Assembly (NCBI GenBank): GCA_007376285.1
Contig: VMFZ01000002.1
Coordinates: 1-52,042 of the forward strand
From: Parcubacteria group bacterium Gr01-1014_17
GTDB taxonomy: Bacteria; Patescibacteriota; Minisyncoccia; Phycocordibacterales; UBA10002
Reading direction: 5' to 3'
DNA: 52,042 nt
In this document: positions 25,304-33,383 of the stretch, one piece after another
How positions within the stretch are numbered: position 1 is the first letter of the stretch
Layout of the letters: every line of letters starts with the position of its first letter
Notes under the pieces: model-generated
What the model saw: only the letters and a program-made list of their open reading frames with translations
Databases searched by the model: none
What the model was told of the DNA's origin: nothing
Program-made: the position numbers and the translations under genes

Positions 25304-25890
25304 TGGGAAAATTAGAACAAAAAGTGAAACAGAGGGCAAAGAAGAAGAATGTAGCGGGAATTATTCTCCGCATCGTGGCAGGAGCAGGGCTACTCAGCGC
25401 GGCGCTTGTTGCGCCAAACGCGCTCAAAGCGATGAAAACGCTCGGCATCCTTCCTCACGGACGGCAAAAGGAAGTAGTGCGCCGCGCACAAGCTCGACTA
25501 GTGACGCAAAAGCTTATTTCTAGAAATTCACGCGGATTTTTGCGCCTTACAAGCCAAGGAGAAGAAAAGTTGGAATATCTGAAACGAAATAACTTTGAGC
25601 GTTTTAGAATGACGCTTCCGCCGAGGTGGGATAAGAAATGGCGTTTGTTTATCTTTGATATAAAAGAAGAACGTAGACGCGACCGCGACTATATCCGCCG
25701 TACGCTTGAAAATATGGGGGCTGTGCCACTGCAAAAGAGTGTTTGGGTGTACCCTCACGACTGTGAAGATATGATCGCGCTTCTCAAGGTCGACTTTAAA
25801 GTAGGGAACAATCTCTTGTATATAATCGCTGATGAAATAGAAAATGATCGTTCGCTCCGCGAGCATTTCAACCTGCCCCTGCAATCATAA
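25303..25890 (+). CDS. PaaX-like transcriptional regulator with Cas2-like C-terminal domain
   Basis: The 195-residue product has a hydrophobic patch (IILRIVAGAGLLSAALVAP), a winged helix (GRQKEVVRRAQARLVTQKLISRNSRGFLRLTSQGEEKL), and a C-terminal ferredoxin-like domain starting KKWRLFIFDIKEERRRDRDYIRRTLENMGAVPLQKSVWVYPHDCED, which is the PaaX-C/Cas2-like fold (motifs FDIKEERRRDRD and KSVWVYPHDC). No Cas1, repeats or other cas gene is nearby, so it is a regulator rather than CRISPR adaptation machinery. The fold family is common in CPR genomes. Two copies of a palindromic site flank the gene, suggesting autoregulation. Confidence 0.85.
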   Translation: MGKLEQKVKQRAKKKNVAGIILRIVAGAGLLSAALVAPNALKAMKTLGILPHGRQKEVVRRAQARLVTQKLISRNSRGFLRLTSQGEEKLEYLKRNNFERFRMTLPPRWDKKWRLFIFDIKEERRRDRDYIRRTLENMGAVPLQKSVWVYPHDCEDMIALLKVDFKVGNNLLYIIADEIENDRSLREHFNLPLQS

Positions 25891-25946
25891 AAAGCGGTAA
25901 CGATGGAAAACAGAAGAAAAAAACTAGGAAAACAACCAAGGTTCGG

Positions 25947-25982
25947 TATACACTATCTTTGGCGACCGTTAAAGATAGTGTA
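25947..25982. promoter_or_regulatory. perfect 34-bp inverted-repeat operator (copy 2), upstream of efp
   Basis: TACACTATCTTT (25949-25960) and AAAGATAGTGTA (25971-25982) are perfect inverted arms around GGCGACCGTT. The first 25 bp (25947-25971) are identical to copy 1 upstream of the regulator gene. Here the TATAAT of copy 1 is replaced, making the palindrome complete. It lies 41 nt upstream of efp and 56 nt after the regulator stop. Confidence 0.75.
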
Positions 25983-26023
25983 GGTGGACTTTTTTAGATG
26001 TCTCGGATAGAATTGCGCTTTGT

Positions 26024-26584
26024 ATGCTTACCTACAGCGAAATCTTGCCGAAGAAAGTTATTGTGATGGATGGCGCGCCGTACGAAGTACTGGACGCGCA
26101 TATTTTCCGAATGCAGCAGAGAAAGCCCGTTAATCAAACGAAGCTCAAAAACCTTATTACTGGAAAAATTGCCGAGACCACCTTCCACCAAGCGGATAAG
26201 GCGGAAGAAGCTGACTTGCAAAAGAAAGAAGCGAAATATCTCTACACAAACCGCGGAGAATGGTGGTTTTGCGAGCCAGCGGTGCCGTCAAACCGATTTA
26301 AGATTACTGAAGAGATGATTGGGGGCGCGGGAAAGTTTTTGAAGCAGAATGCGCCAATTGAGCTTTTGGTGTTTGATGAAAAGATTATCGGCGTTAAGTT
26401 GCCGATTAAAGTTGAATTAAAAGTTACCGAAGCGCCGCCTGCAGTTAGAGGAGACACAGCAAGAGGCGGCTCAAAACAAGTAACACTGGAAAACGGCGCA
26501 ACGCTGAATGTTCCATTCTTCATCAACGAAGGAGACACACTCCGCATCAATACCGAAACGGGAGAGTATGTGGAGCGGGTCTAA
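26024..26584 (+). CDS. efp: translation elongation factor P
   Basis: The 186-residue product has all three EF-P domains: [45 protein letters not shown] in the middle, and [43 protein letters not shown] at the end. EF-P relieves ribosome stalling at polyproline. The domain I loop that normally reads KPGKGQA is [10 protein letters not shown] here, so the modified tip residue would be Arg33 or Lys34, and no clear match to the EpmA-type loop is seen. The stop codon overlaps the convergent rpsR stop by 3-4 nt. Confidence 0.95.
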   Translation: MLTYSEILPKKVIVMDGAPYEVLDAHIFRMQQRKPVNQTKLKNLITGKIAETTFHQADKAEEADLQKKEAKYLYTNRGEWWFCEPAVPSNRFKITEEMIGGAGKFLKQNAPIELLVFDEKIIGVKLPIKVELKVTEAPPAVRGDTARGGSKQVTLENGATLNVPFFINEGDTLRINTETGEYVERV

Positions 26585-26775
26585 CGAGCAACGAATGGCA
26601 AAAGAGCCATAAAGCGCGCGCGTTTGACCGCGAGCGCCAAACTGCGCTGGGCTTTTGAGGTAAGCCCAGTGCGCGAGCGCGAAAGAATCCTCCCATGGGG
26701 ATTTAGGAACTTTTTCAACAGTTCCTGATTTTTGTAATCAAATGTTTTATGAATATGAGCTGAATTTGGACCCAT
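26581..26775 (-). CDS. rpsR: 30S ribosomal protein S18
   Basis: The 64-residue product contains [20 protein letters not shown] and [30 protein letters not shown], the S18 signature. It binds S6 on the 30S platform. It is the last gene of rpsF-ssb-rpsR; rplI, often next, is absent here. Part of the gene (about 26645-26675) forms a hairpin with CTGGGCTT/AAGCCCAG arms without disturbing the protein alignment. Confidence 0.95.
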   Translation of the reverse strand: MGPNSAHIHKTFDYKNQELLKKFLNPHGRILSRSRTGLTSKAQRSLALAVKRARFMALLPFVAR

Positions 26776-26833
26776 GTTTTTTGTTTTTTATTCGCGGCAT
26801 TCGCGTTTTAATTTGTAGATTCGCATCGAGTTA

Positions 26834-27322
26834 CTAAAATGGAATATCTTCTGGCTTAATATCTTCTTCGGGATATTGGATCGTCTCACCAGCGTTTTGA
26901 TCATGCGCTTCCGCAGAAGCAGACCTGACCCCCGCCTCTTCGGCGGGTCGCCGATGAGGCGACTGCCAGTTACCTCCTCCGCCCGCGCCAGCTGGGCGCG
27001 GGCCAAATTGAAACCTATCTATGACAATCTCTGTTTTGTAGCGCTTTCCGCTACCGTCTTTCGCCTCCCAATTGCGAGTGCGGATTCGGCCTTCAAGGAA
27101 AATGGGGCTTCCCTTTTTGAGATACTGCGCGATAACCTCCGCCTGTCTTCCGAAAGAAACTATATTATGGAATTCCGCCTCTTCTTTATTATTCCCCTCT
27201 TTGTCTTTGTAGACGCGATTTGTCGCCATACCAAACTCAACAACCTTTGCGCCGGAAGGAAGCGCTTTGAGTTCCGGGTCGCGCGTCAAGTTGCCGTACA
27301 AAATTGCTTTGTTGATGTACAT
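26834..27322 (-). CDS. ssb: single-stranded DNA-binding protein
   Basis: The 162-residue product has the OB-fold (MYINKAILYGNLTRDPELKAL, VVEFGMATNR, HNIVSFGRQAEVIAQYLKKGSPIFLEGRIRTRNWEAKDG in pieces) to about residue 110, a Gly/Ala/Pro-rich linker and an acidic tip EDIKPEDIPF that recruits partner proteins. Residues 121-131 of the linker (RRPAEEAGVRSAS) are encoded by a hairpin with 13-nt arms (26933-26961). It lies 10 nt downstream of rpsF. Confidence 0.97.
   Translation of the reverse strand: MYINKAILYGNLTRDPELKALPSGAKVVEFGMATNRVYKDKEGNNKEEAEFHNIVSFGRQAEVIAQYLKKGSPIFLEGRIRTRNWEAKDGSGKRYKTEIVIDRFQFGPRPAGAGGGGNWQSPHRRPAEEAGVRSASAEAHDQNAGETIQYPEEDIKPEDIPF
26933..26961. repeat. coding hairpin in the SSB linker
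   Basis: CGCCTCTTCGGCG (26933-26945) and CGCCGATGAGGCG (26949-26961) pair with one mismatch around three bases. It encodes a stretch of the disordered SSB linker. Confidence 0.55.
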
Positions 27323-27332
27323 ATATAGATTT

Positions 27333-27836
27333 TTATACCCCTACTAACTCATCAATTTTGCGGTCAAGTTCCTCCTCGGACACTATCGCTTTTGGCTCTA
27401 CGGGGATTCCGGATGTCTGTTTTTCAGATATTGGAAAAGCCGGCTCAATATGCCGCACAGAGCGGCTCGTAAATATTTTTGCCGGCTCTGGCGCTTCTGC
27501 TTTTACGATAAGAAAGCGGATGATGTCGGGCGATGATGCAAACAATTTCTTCGCCTCGCCGATTGTCTCGGCATCGGCTTCAAAGCGAATCCAGCCAAAC
27601 GACGCGGAATCAAAAACCTGCTTTTTCTCTCCTGTGGCCGCCACGCGTATGGGGTACGCCAAACGGCGAAACTTGGGGAACTCTTCGGCAGAAACCACCA
27701 CATTTTTCCCAGCAAGCAGGTCCTTGAGCGGCAATACCGCAGAAGACGCTTTGTCTTCCGCAAGCGCAGGACTTACCAGATATGAAATCTCATAGAGCCG
27801 CATCAACTCCGGGTCCATTACTTTATTTTCAGACAT
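27333..27836 (-). CDS. rpsF: 30S ribosomal protein S6
   Basis: The 167-residue product has the S6 ferredoxin-like fold (RLYEISYLVSPALAEDKASS, FPKFRRLAYPIRVAATGEKK, FGWIRFEADAETIGEAKKLF) and a C-terminal extension of about 60 residues rich in Glu/Pro/Ile, longer than in Escherichia coli. It pairs with S18. It heads rpsF-ssb-rpsR, 21 nt after the TatD gene. Confidence 0.95.
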   Translation of the reverse strand: MSENKVMDPELMRLYEISYLVSPALAEDKASSAVLPLKDLLAGKNVVVSAEEFPKFRRLAYPIRVAATGEKKQVFDSASFGWIRFEADAETIGEAKKLFASSPDIIRFLIVKAEAPEPAKIFTSRSVRHIEPAFPISEKQTSGIPVEPKAIVSEEELDRKIDELVGV

Positions 27837-27857
27837 GAAAAAAAGGATAACATGGCG

Positions 27858-28706
27858 CTAGAACCCTTGCAAACCGAAAAACTGTTCGGCGTTTTTGAGA
27901 AGTTGCACTCGCACACTCTCATGGTCCTCGTTGCGGATTTCTGCAATTTTCTTTACCACTTCTACAACATACGCCGGTTCGTTCCGCTTTCCGCGAAATG
28001 GCACAGGGGCGACATACGGGCAGTCGGTTTCTGACATAATTCGTTCAAGCGGAAGGTAGCGAACCACTTCGTCGTAGTCGTGCGTAAAGGTGACAACGCC
28101 CGTGAATGAAAAAGAGTATCCGAGTTCAAGAAATTTCTTCGCATCCTCTACCGTTCCTGCAAAAAAATGCAGGTTGCCGGGAACTTTTGCGGCGGTTTTT
28201 AAAAGAGCATGCGCCTCCTGATATGCCTGCCGAATATGGAGCATCAAGGGTTTGCGTACCTCATTTGCCAACTCAATTTGTTTCCTAAACGCTTCTTCCT
28301 GTTTTTTATTCGCGTCATTCGCGCTCATTCGTGTATTGGTGTCGTGTCTATAGTAATCCAGCCCGCACTCTCCTATCGCGACAACCTTAGGGTGCAGAGC
28401 GAGTTTTTTGTAATATTCATAATCAAAGCCCTCGCCTCGTGAAGTGAATTCTTTTCCGTTCTCACCAAGTTCCTCCTCATCATGAAATGATTTCGCGGTA
28501 TGAATAGGGTGGAGCCCCACTGCCGCATATACGCCGTTTTCGTATTGTTCCGCAATTTCAATCGCCGCGCGCGAAGTGTCTTGTTGCGTACCAACATTTA
28601 TTAGCGCAACGCCTGCCTCATACGCGCGTTGTGTCGCCTCCGCACGGTCATTATCAAACGCCGCGAAGTTCGTATGCGAATGGATGTCGATGTATGAAAA
28701 ACGCAT
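27858..28706 (-). CDS. TatD-family metal-dependent DNase
   Basis: The 282-residue TIM-barrel hydrolase has IDIHSHTNF (metal His pair), the GECGLDYYR motif with catalytic Glu, MLHIRQAYQEA, LHFFAGTVEDAKKF and SETDCPYVAPVPFRGKRNEPAYV with the last metal Asp. These match TatD 3'-5' DNase/repair enzymes. It lies 4 nt downstream of metG, a frequent pairing. It probably acts in the cytoplasm. Confidence 0.93.
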   Translation of the reverse strand: MRFSYIDIHSHTNFAAFDNDRAEATQRAYEAGVALINVGTQQDTSRAAIEIAEQYENGVYAAVGLHPIHTAKSFHDEEELGENGKEFTSRGEGFDYEYYKKLALHPKVVAIGECGLDYYRHDTNTRMSANDANKKQEEAFRKQIELANEVRKPLMLHIRQAYQEAHALLKTAAKVPGNLHFFAGTVEDAKKFLELGYSFSFTGVVTFTHDYDEVVRYLPLERIMSETDCPYVAPVPFRGKRNEPAYVVEVVKKIAEIRNEDHESVRVQLLKNAEQFFGLQGF

Positions 28707-28710
28707 AACA

Positions 28711-30174
28711 TTATTTCCGTGGAAATAGCGGCTTTTCTGGCATGCGGTTTTGGGTTATTGCGTCATGGATTTTTACTGCAGTTGTGGGAAGAATTGGCTG
28801 AAGCAAGGACGCGATGTGAGAAAGTTTATTCACCAACTCCGCGATTATTTTCTGTGCAGCGGTTTTATCTTTCTTCACCAATTTGAACGGCTCAGTTTCT
28901 TGAATGCGCCTGTCCAAACGCGCGATTTCCTGTGAAATATATTCTGCATACGCTTGGATATTATAAGATTCCAAAATCCCCTCCTCAGTTGAGGAGGGGC
29001 CCGCCCGACTGAACAGTCGTTCGGTCGGGTGCCGAATCGGTGAGGCTGGGTGGTGGTGTTCCTCCGCCATTTTCATAATCCGGCTCACTAAATTCCCCAA
29101 CCCGTTCGCCAAATCGGCGTTATATGCATTCTTAAACATTTCAAGTGTAATATCCCCATCTTCAAACGGCGAAATGTGGCGTGCGAGAAAATAACGCACA
29201 GCTTCCCCGCCGTATTCCGCAATAAGTACATCGGGGTCAATTACATTGCCGAGTGTCTTTGACATTTTCTTTCCGCCGCTTGTGATAAAACCGTGCACCA
29301 AAATCTTTTTCGGCAAAGGCAACCCCGCGGAAAGGAGCATCCCGGGCCAAATACCCGCATGAAAGCGCAAAATATCTTTACCGATAATATGCAGAGTATC
29401 GGCGCCATCATACCAAAACTTCCGAAACAACCAATCATCGCGCCCATACCCTAAAGCGCTTATATAATTCGTGAGCGCGTCGCACCATACATACATCTTT
29501 TGCGTTGAATCGCCGGGCACCGGAATCCCAACCGACACCTTGCCGGTAGGGCGCGAAAAGCTCACATCCTGCAGTCCCTGTTCAAGAAGGGCGAGTATTT
29601 CATTTTTCCGAGCCGCAGGAATAATTTCTAATTCGTTGCTTTCAATTCTTTTCTTTATTTCATCAGTATATTTTGAAAGCCGGAAAAAATAATTAGTTTC
29701 TTTAAGATGTTCTGGCGCTTCGTTGTGGTCTGGGCACTTTCCGTCTATCAAATCTTTTTCCGTAACAAACGCTTCGTGCCCCACGCAATAGAACCCGTCA
29801 TAAGAGGCGGGATAAATGTCTCCGGCGTCCACGAGTTTTTGCCACATCGCCTGCGCGCCTGGCCAATGAACTTTCTCATTGGATGTTCGGATAAACTGAT
29901 CGTACGAAATATTGAGTTTTTGCGCGGAAAACAAATCTGTAAAAGCCGAGACCACTCCGTCAAGATACGACTTCGTATCCTGACCTACCGCTATCGCCGC
30001 GCGCACCACTTTTTCTGTATTTTCATCAACACCAGTTAACAAATACACCTCATCTCCAGACAACCTTCTATGCCGTGCGAAAATATCCGCCAGTGTTGCC
30101 GTATACGCATGCCCCAAATGTGGCTTTGCGTTTGGATAAAAGATCGGCGTGGTGATATACGAAACATTACGCAT
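28711..30174 (-). CDS. metG: methionyl-tRNA synthetase
   Basis: The 487-residue class I enzyme has the HIGH-like PHLGHAYT, a zinc/connective region (YCVGHEAFVTEKDLIDGKCPDH, with one of the usual Cys replaced by His), KMSKT in GGKKMSKTLGN, and an anticodon-binding helical domain. No C-terminal tRNA-binding domain is present. Residues about 374-401 (HHPASPIRHPTERLFSRAGPS) are encoded by a composite palindromic insert and do not resemble other MetRS. The start overlaps the end of the AI-2E gene by 8 nt. Confidence 0.96.
   Translation of the reverse strand: MRNVSYITTPIFYPNAKPHLGHAYTATLADIFARHRRLSGDEVYLLTGVDENTEKVVRAAIAVGQDTKSYLDGVVSAFTDLFSAQKLNISYDQFIRTSNEKVHWPGAQAMWQKLVDAGDIYPASYDGFYCVGHEAFVTEKDLIDGKCPDHNEAPEHLKETNYFFRLSKYTDEIKKRIESNELEIIPAARKNEILALLEQGLQDVSFSRPTGKVSVGIPVPGDSTQKMYVWCDALTNYISALGYGRDDWLFRKFWYDGADTLHIIGKDILRFHAGIWPGMLLSAGLPLPKKILVHGFITSGGKKMSKTLGNVIDPDVLIAEYGGEAVRYFLARHISPFEDGDITLEMFKNAYNADLANGLGNLVSRIMKMAEEHHHPASPIRHPTERLFSRAGPSSTEEGILESYNIQAYAEYISQEIARLDRRIQETEPFKLVKKDKTAAQKIIAELVNKLSHIASLLQPILPTTAVKIHDAITQNRMPEKPLFPRK
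28975..29056. repeat. composite palindromic insert inside metG
   Basis: CCCCTCCTCA/TGAGGAGGGG (28978-28999) is followed by nested CCCGAC...GTCGGG (29004-29029) and CGACT/AGTCG, then GAGGCTGGGTGG. Read on the other strand it includes CGGCACCCGA, shared with the rplJ-leader/ileS palindrome. It codes in frame. Confidence 0.65.
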
Positions 30175-31252
30175 GCGCAGATTGGGTTGAAATCTTGCGG
30201 CGTTGGAGATCGTTCAAATACTCCATCACCGTCGTTGCGAGCGGTACAGAAAGAAGCAACCCTAGAAAGCCTGCGAGTTTCGCGCCGATAATCAGAGAAA
30301 GAATGACGAGAATCGGCGGCACGCCAATGATCTTTTTCACCACAAGCGGATAGAAAAGGTGGTTCTCAAATTGCTGAATAATTAAATACAGCCCAACAGT
30401 CAAAAGTCCTGACGATACGCCGCCAAAAAGATACGCCGCGGCAACCGCGGGAATTGCTGCGATAATCGGACCAAAGAGCGGTATGGTTTCCATCACCGCC
30501 GCCAAAAACGCAAGCGCAAGCGCATTTTCAATGCCGAGAACCGTAAGCCCGAGATACACCAAAAGGCCGACGAGTACAGCAAGCAAAAGTTGACCCTGCA
30601 TCCAGAGTCCGATTTTCTCCTGCGCGCGGCGCCAGAGCCCGATGACATACGCTTCGTGCTTGATTGGCGTTACAATGCCCAAAAACTTTGCGATGCCGTC
30701 TTCCTGCACCGCAAGGTAAAACGAAAGCACGATAATCAGCACAAACGAGACCGCCCCGCCGAAAAATACCGAGAGCGTCGGGAGAAACCCTTCCGACACA
30801 TTTGCCGCAACGATGCGGAACGCTTCAAGCATATCTCCGAACGCAAGTTTTCCAGCAAGCGGGGCGCTCTCTTCCACACCTGTACCAAGCGCGGCCTCCG
30901 CTCCAAACACTCCAAATGGGCTCCAAGTGGACACGGTATTCAAAAGCACAGGCACATTCCCGAGCAAACTCACCACATCTGACACGAGCGCCGGCACGAC
31001 GAAATAAAAAATAGCGACTGCGACAAGCGCAAATGCAAGATAAATCAAAATCACGGCAGGCAAGCGCGCAATGTGCCACCTGCGGAGAGTGCGCGCAAAT
31101 GGCTCTATCGCAGATGCGAGCACGACCGCCGTGAGCACCACCAGCACGACATCGCGCAAGTAAAAAAGCGCCAACGCAAGCATCGCAACTGCGATTGCCT
31201 TCGCAATCGTACCTGCTGAAACAGAGAAATGAGGAGATGTAATTGGTTGCAT
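30167..31252 (-). CDS. AI-2E/PerM-family membrane permease
   Basis: The product is about 361 residues from MQPITSPHFSV (the frame extends to 31270). Predicted membrane segments lie near residues 15-60, 65-95, 155-185, 210-245, 250-280 and 300-350, and the region VLVGLLVYLGLTVLGIENALALAFLAAVMETIPLFGPIIAAIPAVA has the family core, ending in the typical GAKLAGFLGLLLSVPLATTVMEY. Family members are exporters of signals, ions or unknown solutes; the substrate cannot be read here. It overlaps metG by 8 nt. Confidence 0.9.
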   Translation of the reverse strand: MQPITSPHFSVSAGTIAKAIAVAMLALALFYLRDVVLVVLTAVVLASAIEPFARTLRRWHIARLPAVILIYLAFALVAVAIFYFVVPALVSDVVSLLGNVPVLLNTVSTWSPFGVFGAEAALGTGVEESAPLAGKLAFGDMLEAFRIVAANVSEGFLPTLSVFFGGAVSFVLIIVLSFYLAVQEDGIAKFLGIVTPIKHEAYVIGLWRRAQEKIGLWMQGQLLLAVLVGLLVYLGLTVLGIENALALAFLAAVMETIPLFGPIIAAIPAVAAAYLFGGVSSGLLTVGLYLIIQQFENHLFYPLVVKKIIGVPPILVILSLIIGAKLAGFLGLLLSVPLATTVMEYLNDLQRRKISTQSAHA

Positions 31253-31276
31253 ATATATAAAGAATAGCATACTACC

Positions 31277-32545
31277 CTACTGCGTCAAAAGGTCGCACAA
31301 TTTAGCTTCTGCTGGTAATTTTCCCACCGCCGCAAAGTTAAGCCGTTCGGGCGTGAAGATAAGGCGCGCGACTTCCTGCACATCGCCACTTTCCACCTTT
31401 TCAATTTCTCTCGCAATCTCATCCGGCTGTTTCAACTCCTTGCGCAAAATCTCCTGCATACCGTAAAACTCTGCGAGTTCGTCCGTTGATTCCAGCGACA
31501 AATACATATTCCCAATCAAACAATCTTTCACTTTCCTCAACTCGTCTTTTGAAAGAGGTTCAGTGCGTAAGCGCGCAAACTCGGCAAGAATCGCACCGAT
31601 TGCCTCCTCCACGCGATGGGGGGCAACGCCCGCCGAAACGGTAAAAAAACCATGGTCAGTCAGCGCGTCGTTGTCGGTCTTCACATAATAGCAAATGCCG
31701 AGTTCCTCGCGCATTTTCTGGAACAGGCGCGAGCTCATCCCCGCGCCGAGCAATCCCGCAAGTACTTTAAGCGCCGGCAATTTTTTGTCGTACGCATTGC
31801 AGGTGCGCACACCGAGCACAAAATGTGTCTGGTCGGTTTTGCGCGATTCAACGCGCACGGCGGGCGTATTTTGATTTTCAACAACGGCGGTTTTCTGATG
31901 CTTTTTTCCGGAAGACATTCCCTCAAACGCACGCAAAGCAACTTCTTCCGCTTCTCTTTCTGAAACCGCACCAGCAACAACCATGGTCGTTGCGCCGGAC
32001 ACATAGTGCTTGTCGCGGTATGCAACGAAATCCGCGCGCGTCATCGCGCGCACACTCTCGGGCGTTCCCGCTATATTCCACCCCGCCGGCTGAGCGCCGT
32101 AAAGCAATTCCAAAAACAAATCCTGCACATGCCTCTGCGGGAGGTCATTGTACATATTTATTTCCTCCACAATAACGCCCTTCTCTTTTTCAATCTCTGG
32201 TGCGGGAAACGAAGGATTGAGGTAAATGTCGGATACCACAGAAAGAATCTTCCCGAAATGCTGTTTGGCGGATTTTGCAAAATACCCCGTGAATTCCTGC
32301 GAGGTGAATGCGTTGTACACGGCGCCTATGGCATCTAGTTCGCGGGAAATGTCTATCGCTTTTGGCCGCTTCGCGGTTCCCTTGAAACACATATGCTCCA
32401 AAAAGTGCGATAACCCGCTTATGTTTTTCGTCTCATACTTGCTCCCCGCTTCCACCAGCGCCATCACTGTTACAGTTTGACTGTCTTTCATCGGCACGAC
32501 AATCAGCCGCATCCCGTTCGGGAGGATTGTTTTAGAAAATTTCAT
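31277..32545 (-). CDS. M16-family zinc metallopeptidase
   Basis: The 422-residue product has the inverted zinc motif HFLEHMCFKGT (His-x-x-Glu-His, about residue 46), the distal Glu in KEKGVIVEEINMYND, and the second, catalytically inactive half typical of M16 proteins. It lacks a signal peptide, so it is probably cytoplasmic and degrades peptides. It lies 6 nt upstream of the permease frame and 14 nt downstream of the RelE-type toxin gene, so it may be read from the toxin-antitoxin promoter as well as its own. Confidence 0.93.
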   Translation of the reverse strand: MKFSKTILPNGMRLIVVPMKDSQTVTVMALVEAGSKYETKNISGLSHFLEHMCFKGTAKRPKAIDISRELDAIGAVYNAFTSQEFTGYFAKSAKQHFGKILSVVSDIYLNPSFPAPEIEKEKGVIVEEINMYNDLPQRHVQDLFLELLYGAQPAGWNIAGTPESVRAMTRADFVAYRDKHYVSGATTMVVAGAVSEREAEEVALRAFEGMSSGKKHQKTAVVENQNTPAVRVESRKTDQTHFVLGVRTCNAYDKKLPALKVLAGLLGAGMSSRLFQKMREELGICYYVKTDNDALTDHGFFTVSAGVAPHRVEEAIGAILAEFARLRTEPLSKDELRKVKDCLIGNMYLSLESTDELAEFYGMQEILRKELKQPDEIAREIEKVESGDVQEVARLIFTPERLNFAAVGKLPAEAKLCDLLTQ

Positions 32546-32559
32546 CGTAAATAAAAATA

Positions 32560-32817
32560 TTATGGGCGCTTTAGTATATCATGTGGACCGGCGCGGCGAA
32601 TCAAATATGTGTCTTTTTCTTTTCGAAAAGTGAAACGATAGCCCTTTGTAATGCGCGCTTCCCACACATTTTCGTACCCCTCCATTTTCTTCATACGAAG
32701 TGACGGATGCCGTGCATTACTCAAAAGAAGCGCGAACTTTTTGTCCAGTACCTTTCGTATTTCTGGAGAAAGTTCCCAGTAATCACGACCAAAAGAAGCG
32801 GCAAAGCGAATTTCCAT
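32560..32817 (-). CDS. RelE/ParE-family toxin
   Basis: The 85-residue product has the RelE fold: IRFAASFGRDYWELSPEIRKVLDKKFALLL, then LRMKKMEGYENVWEARITKGYRFTFRKEKDTYLIRRAGPHDIL, with the basic Lys/Arg residues of an mRNA-interferase-like surface and a C-terminal His. It follows the antitoxin gene by 2 nt. The target, ribosomal mRNA or gyrase, cannot be told from sequence alone. Confidence 0.85.
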   Translation of the reverse strand: MEIRFAASFGRDYWELSPEIRKVLDKKFALLLSNARHPSLRMKKMEGYENVWEARITKGYRFTFRKEKDTYLIRRAGPHDILKRP

Positions 32818-32819
32818 GT

Positions 32820-33137
32820 TTAGCGCTGAAAGCGAGCAAGTGCTTTTTTAAGCGCGGGTACGGTGTGATATCCTTTACTTACTCGTCCCGCTTGGATGTC
32901 CGCATCAGCTTCCATTTCTTTTTGTCGCCAGAGAAGTGTTTGATATGAACGCTCTATATCATCAAGTGTGTGTCGACCCTTGTGCCGTGCTTCAGATGCT
33001 ACATATCTTTCCACCGACATAACCACGGCTACCCGCCTTCCATTTCTCTCAACTCCCACAGGAGAATGCCGTGCTTCGTCCAAAAGCCGCCCGAAATTAT
33101 TCTTTGCCTCTTTTGCACTAAAGGTTGTTGTAATCAT
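32820..33137 (-). CDS. Phd/YefM-family antitoxin
   Basis: From MITTTFSAKEAKNNFGRLLDEARHSPVGVERNG (start 33137) the N-terminus is a Phd/YefM DNA-binding fold; the rest is a helical toxin-neutralising tail. Upstream in-frame Met codons (33146, 33155) lie inside the promoter, so 33137 is the likely start, of a leaderless mRNA. It pairs with the RelE-type toxin directly downstream. Confidence 0.85.
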   Translation of the reverse strand: MITTTFSAKEAKNNFGRLLDEARHSPVGVERNGRRVAVVMSVERYVASEARHKGRHTLDDIERSYQTLLWRQKEMEADADIQAGRVSKGYHTVPALKKALARFQR

Positions 33138-33144
33138 AGTGGCC

Positions 33145-33172
33145 ATTATAGCCACAGTGGCTACTTTGTCAA
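33145..33172 (-). promoter_or_regulatory. toxin-antitoxin promoter with internal operator palindrome
   Basis: Perfect TTGACA (33167-33172), 16-nt spacer, perfect TATAAT (33145-33150) on the - strand. The palindrome TAGCCACAGTGGCTA (33149-33163) fills the spacer and overlaps the -10. TATAAT ends 7 nt before the antitoxin ATG. The 246-nt stretch further upstream to 33383 holds only a GC hairpin (33256-33279) and a terminator. Confidence 0.8.
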
Positions 33173-33302
33173 TTCAGAGCCAACTACTTCATAGTCCCCC
33201 CACCCCTGCACCAACTTTTTGTTTTTTTGACGAGGAAAATCTCCCCGGAACCCGCCACCGCAAGCCGTAGCCGGCGGTGCCAGCGTGTTCAGATAAAAGA
33301 AT

Positions 33303-33331
33303 ACCCCTTGCTCTCAGAGAGAGCAAGGGGT
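33303..33331 (-). terminator. terminator after the 33384-34001 gene
   Basis: A 13-bp perfect stem (33303-33315 with 33319-33331) around a 3-nt loop, followed on the - strand by ATTCTTTTATC. It lies 53 nt past the gene's stop. Confidence 0.75.
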
Positions 33332-33383
33332 TGAACTCGTCCGCCGATGAGGTGGGGAGTCAAGCAGACAGGAAGTCAGGAAC

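Noticed and set aside
25303-25890. Cas2 of a CRISPR system
   Set aside because: The Cas2-like fold is fused to a winged helix in PaaX order, and there is no Cas1, effector or repeat array in the window.
26640-26680. Palindromic insert in rpsR
   Set aside because: There is a hairpin with CTGGGCTT/AAGCCCAG arms, but the S18 protein aligns through it without extra residues, so there is no insertion.
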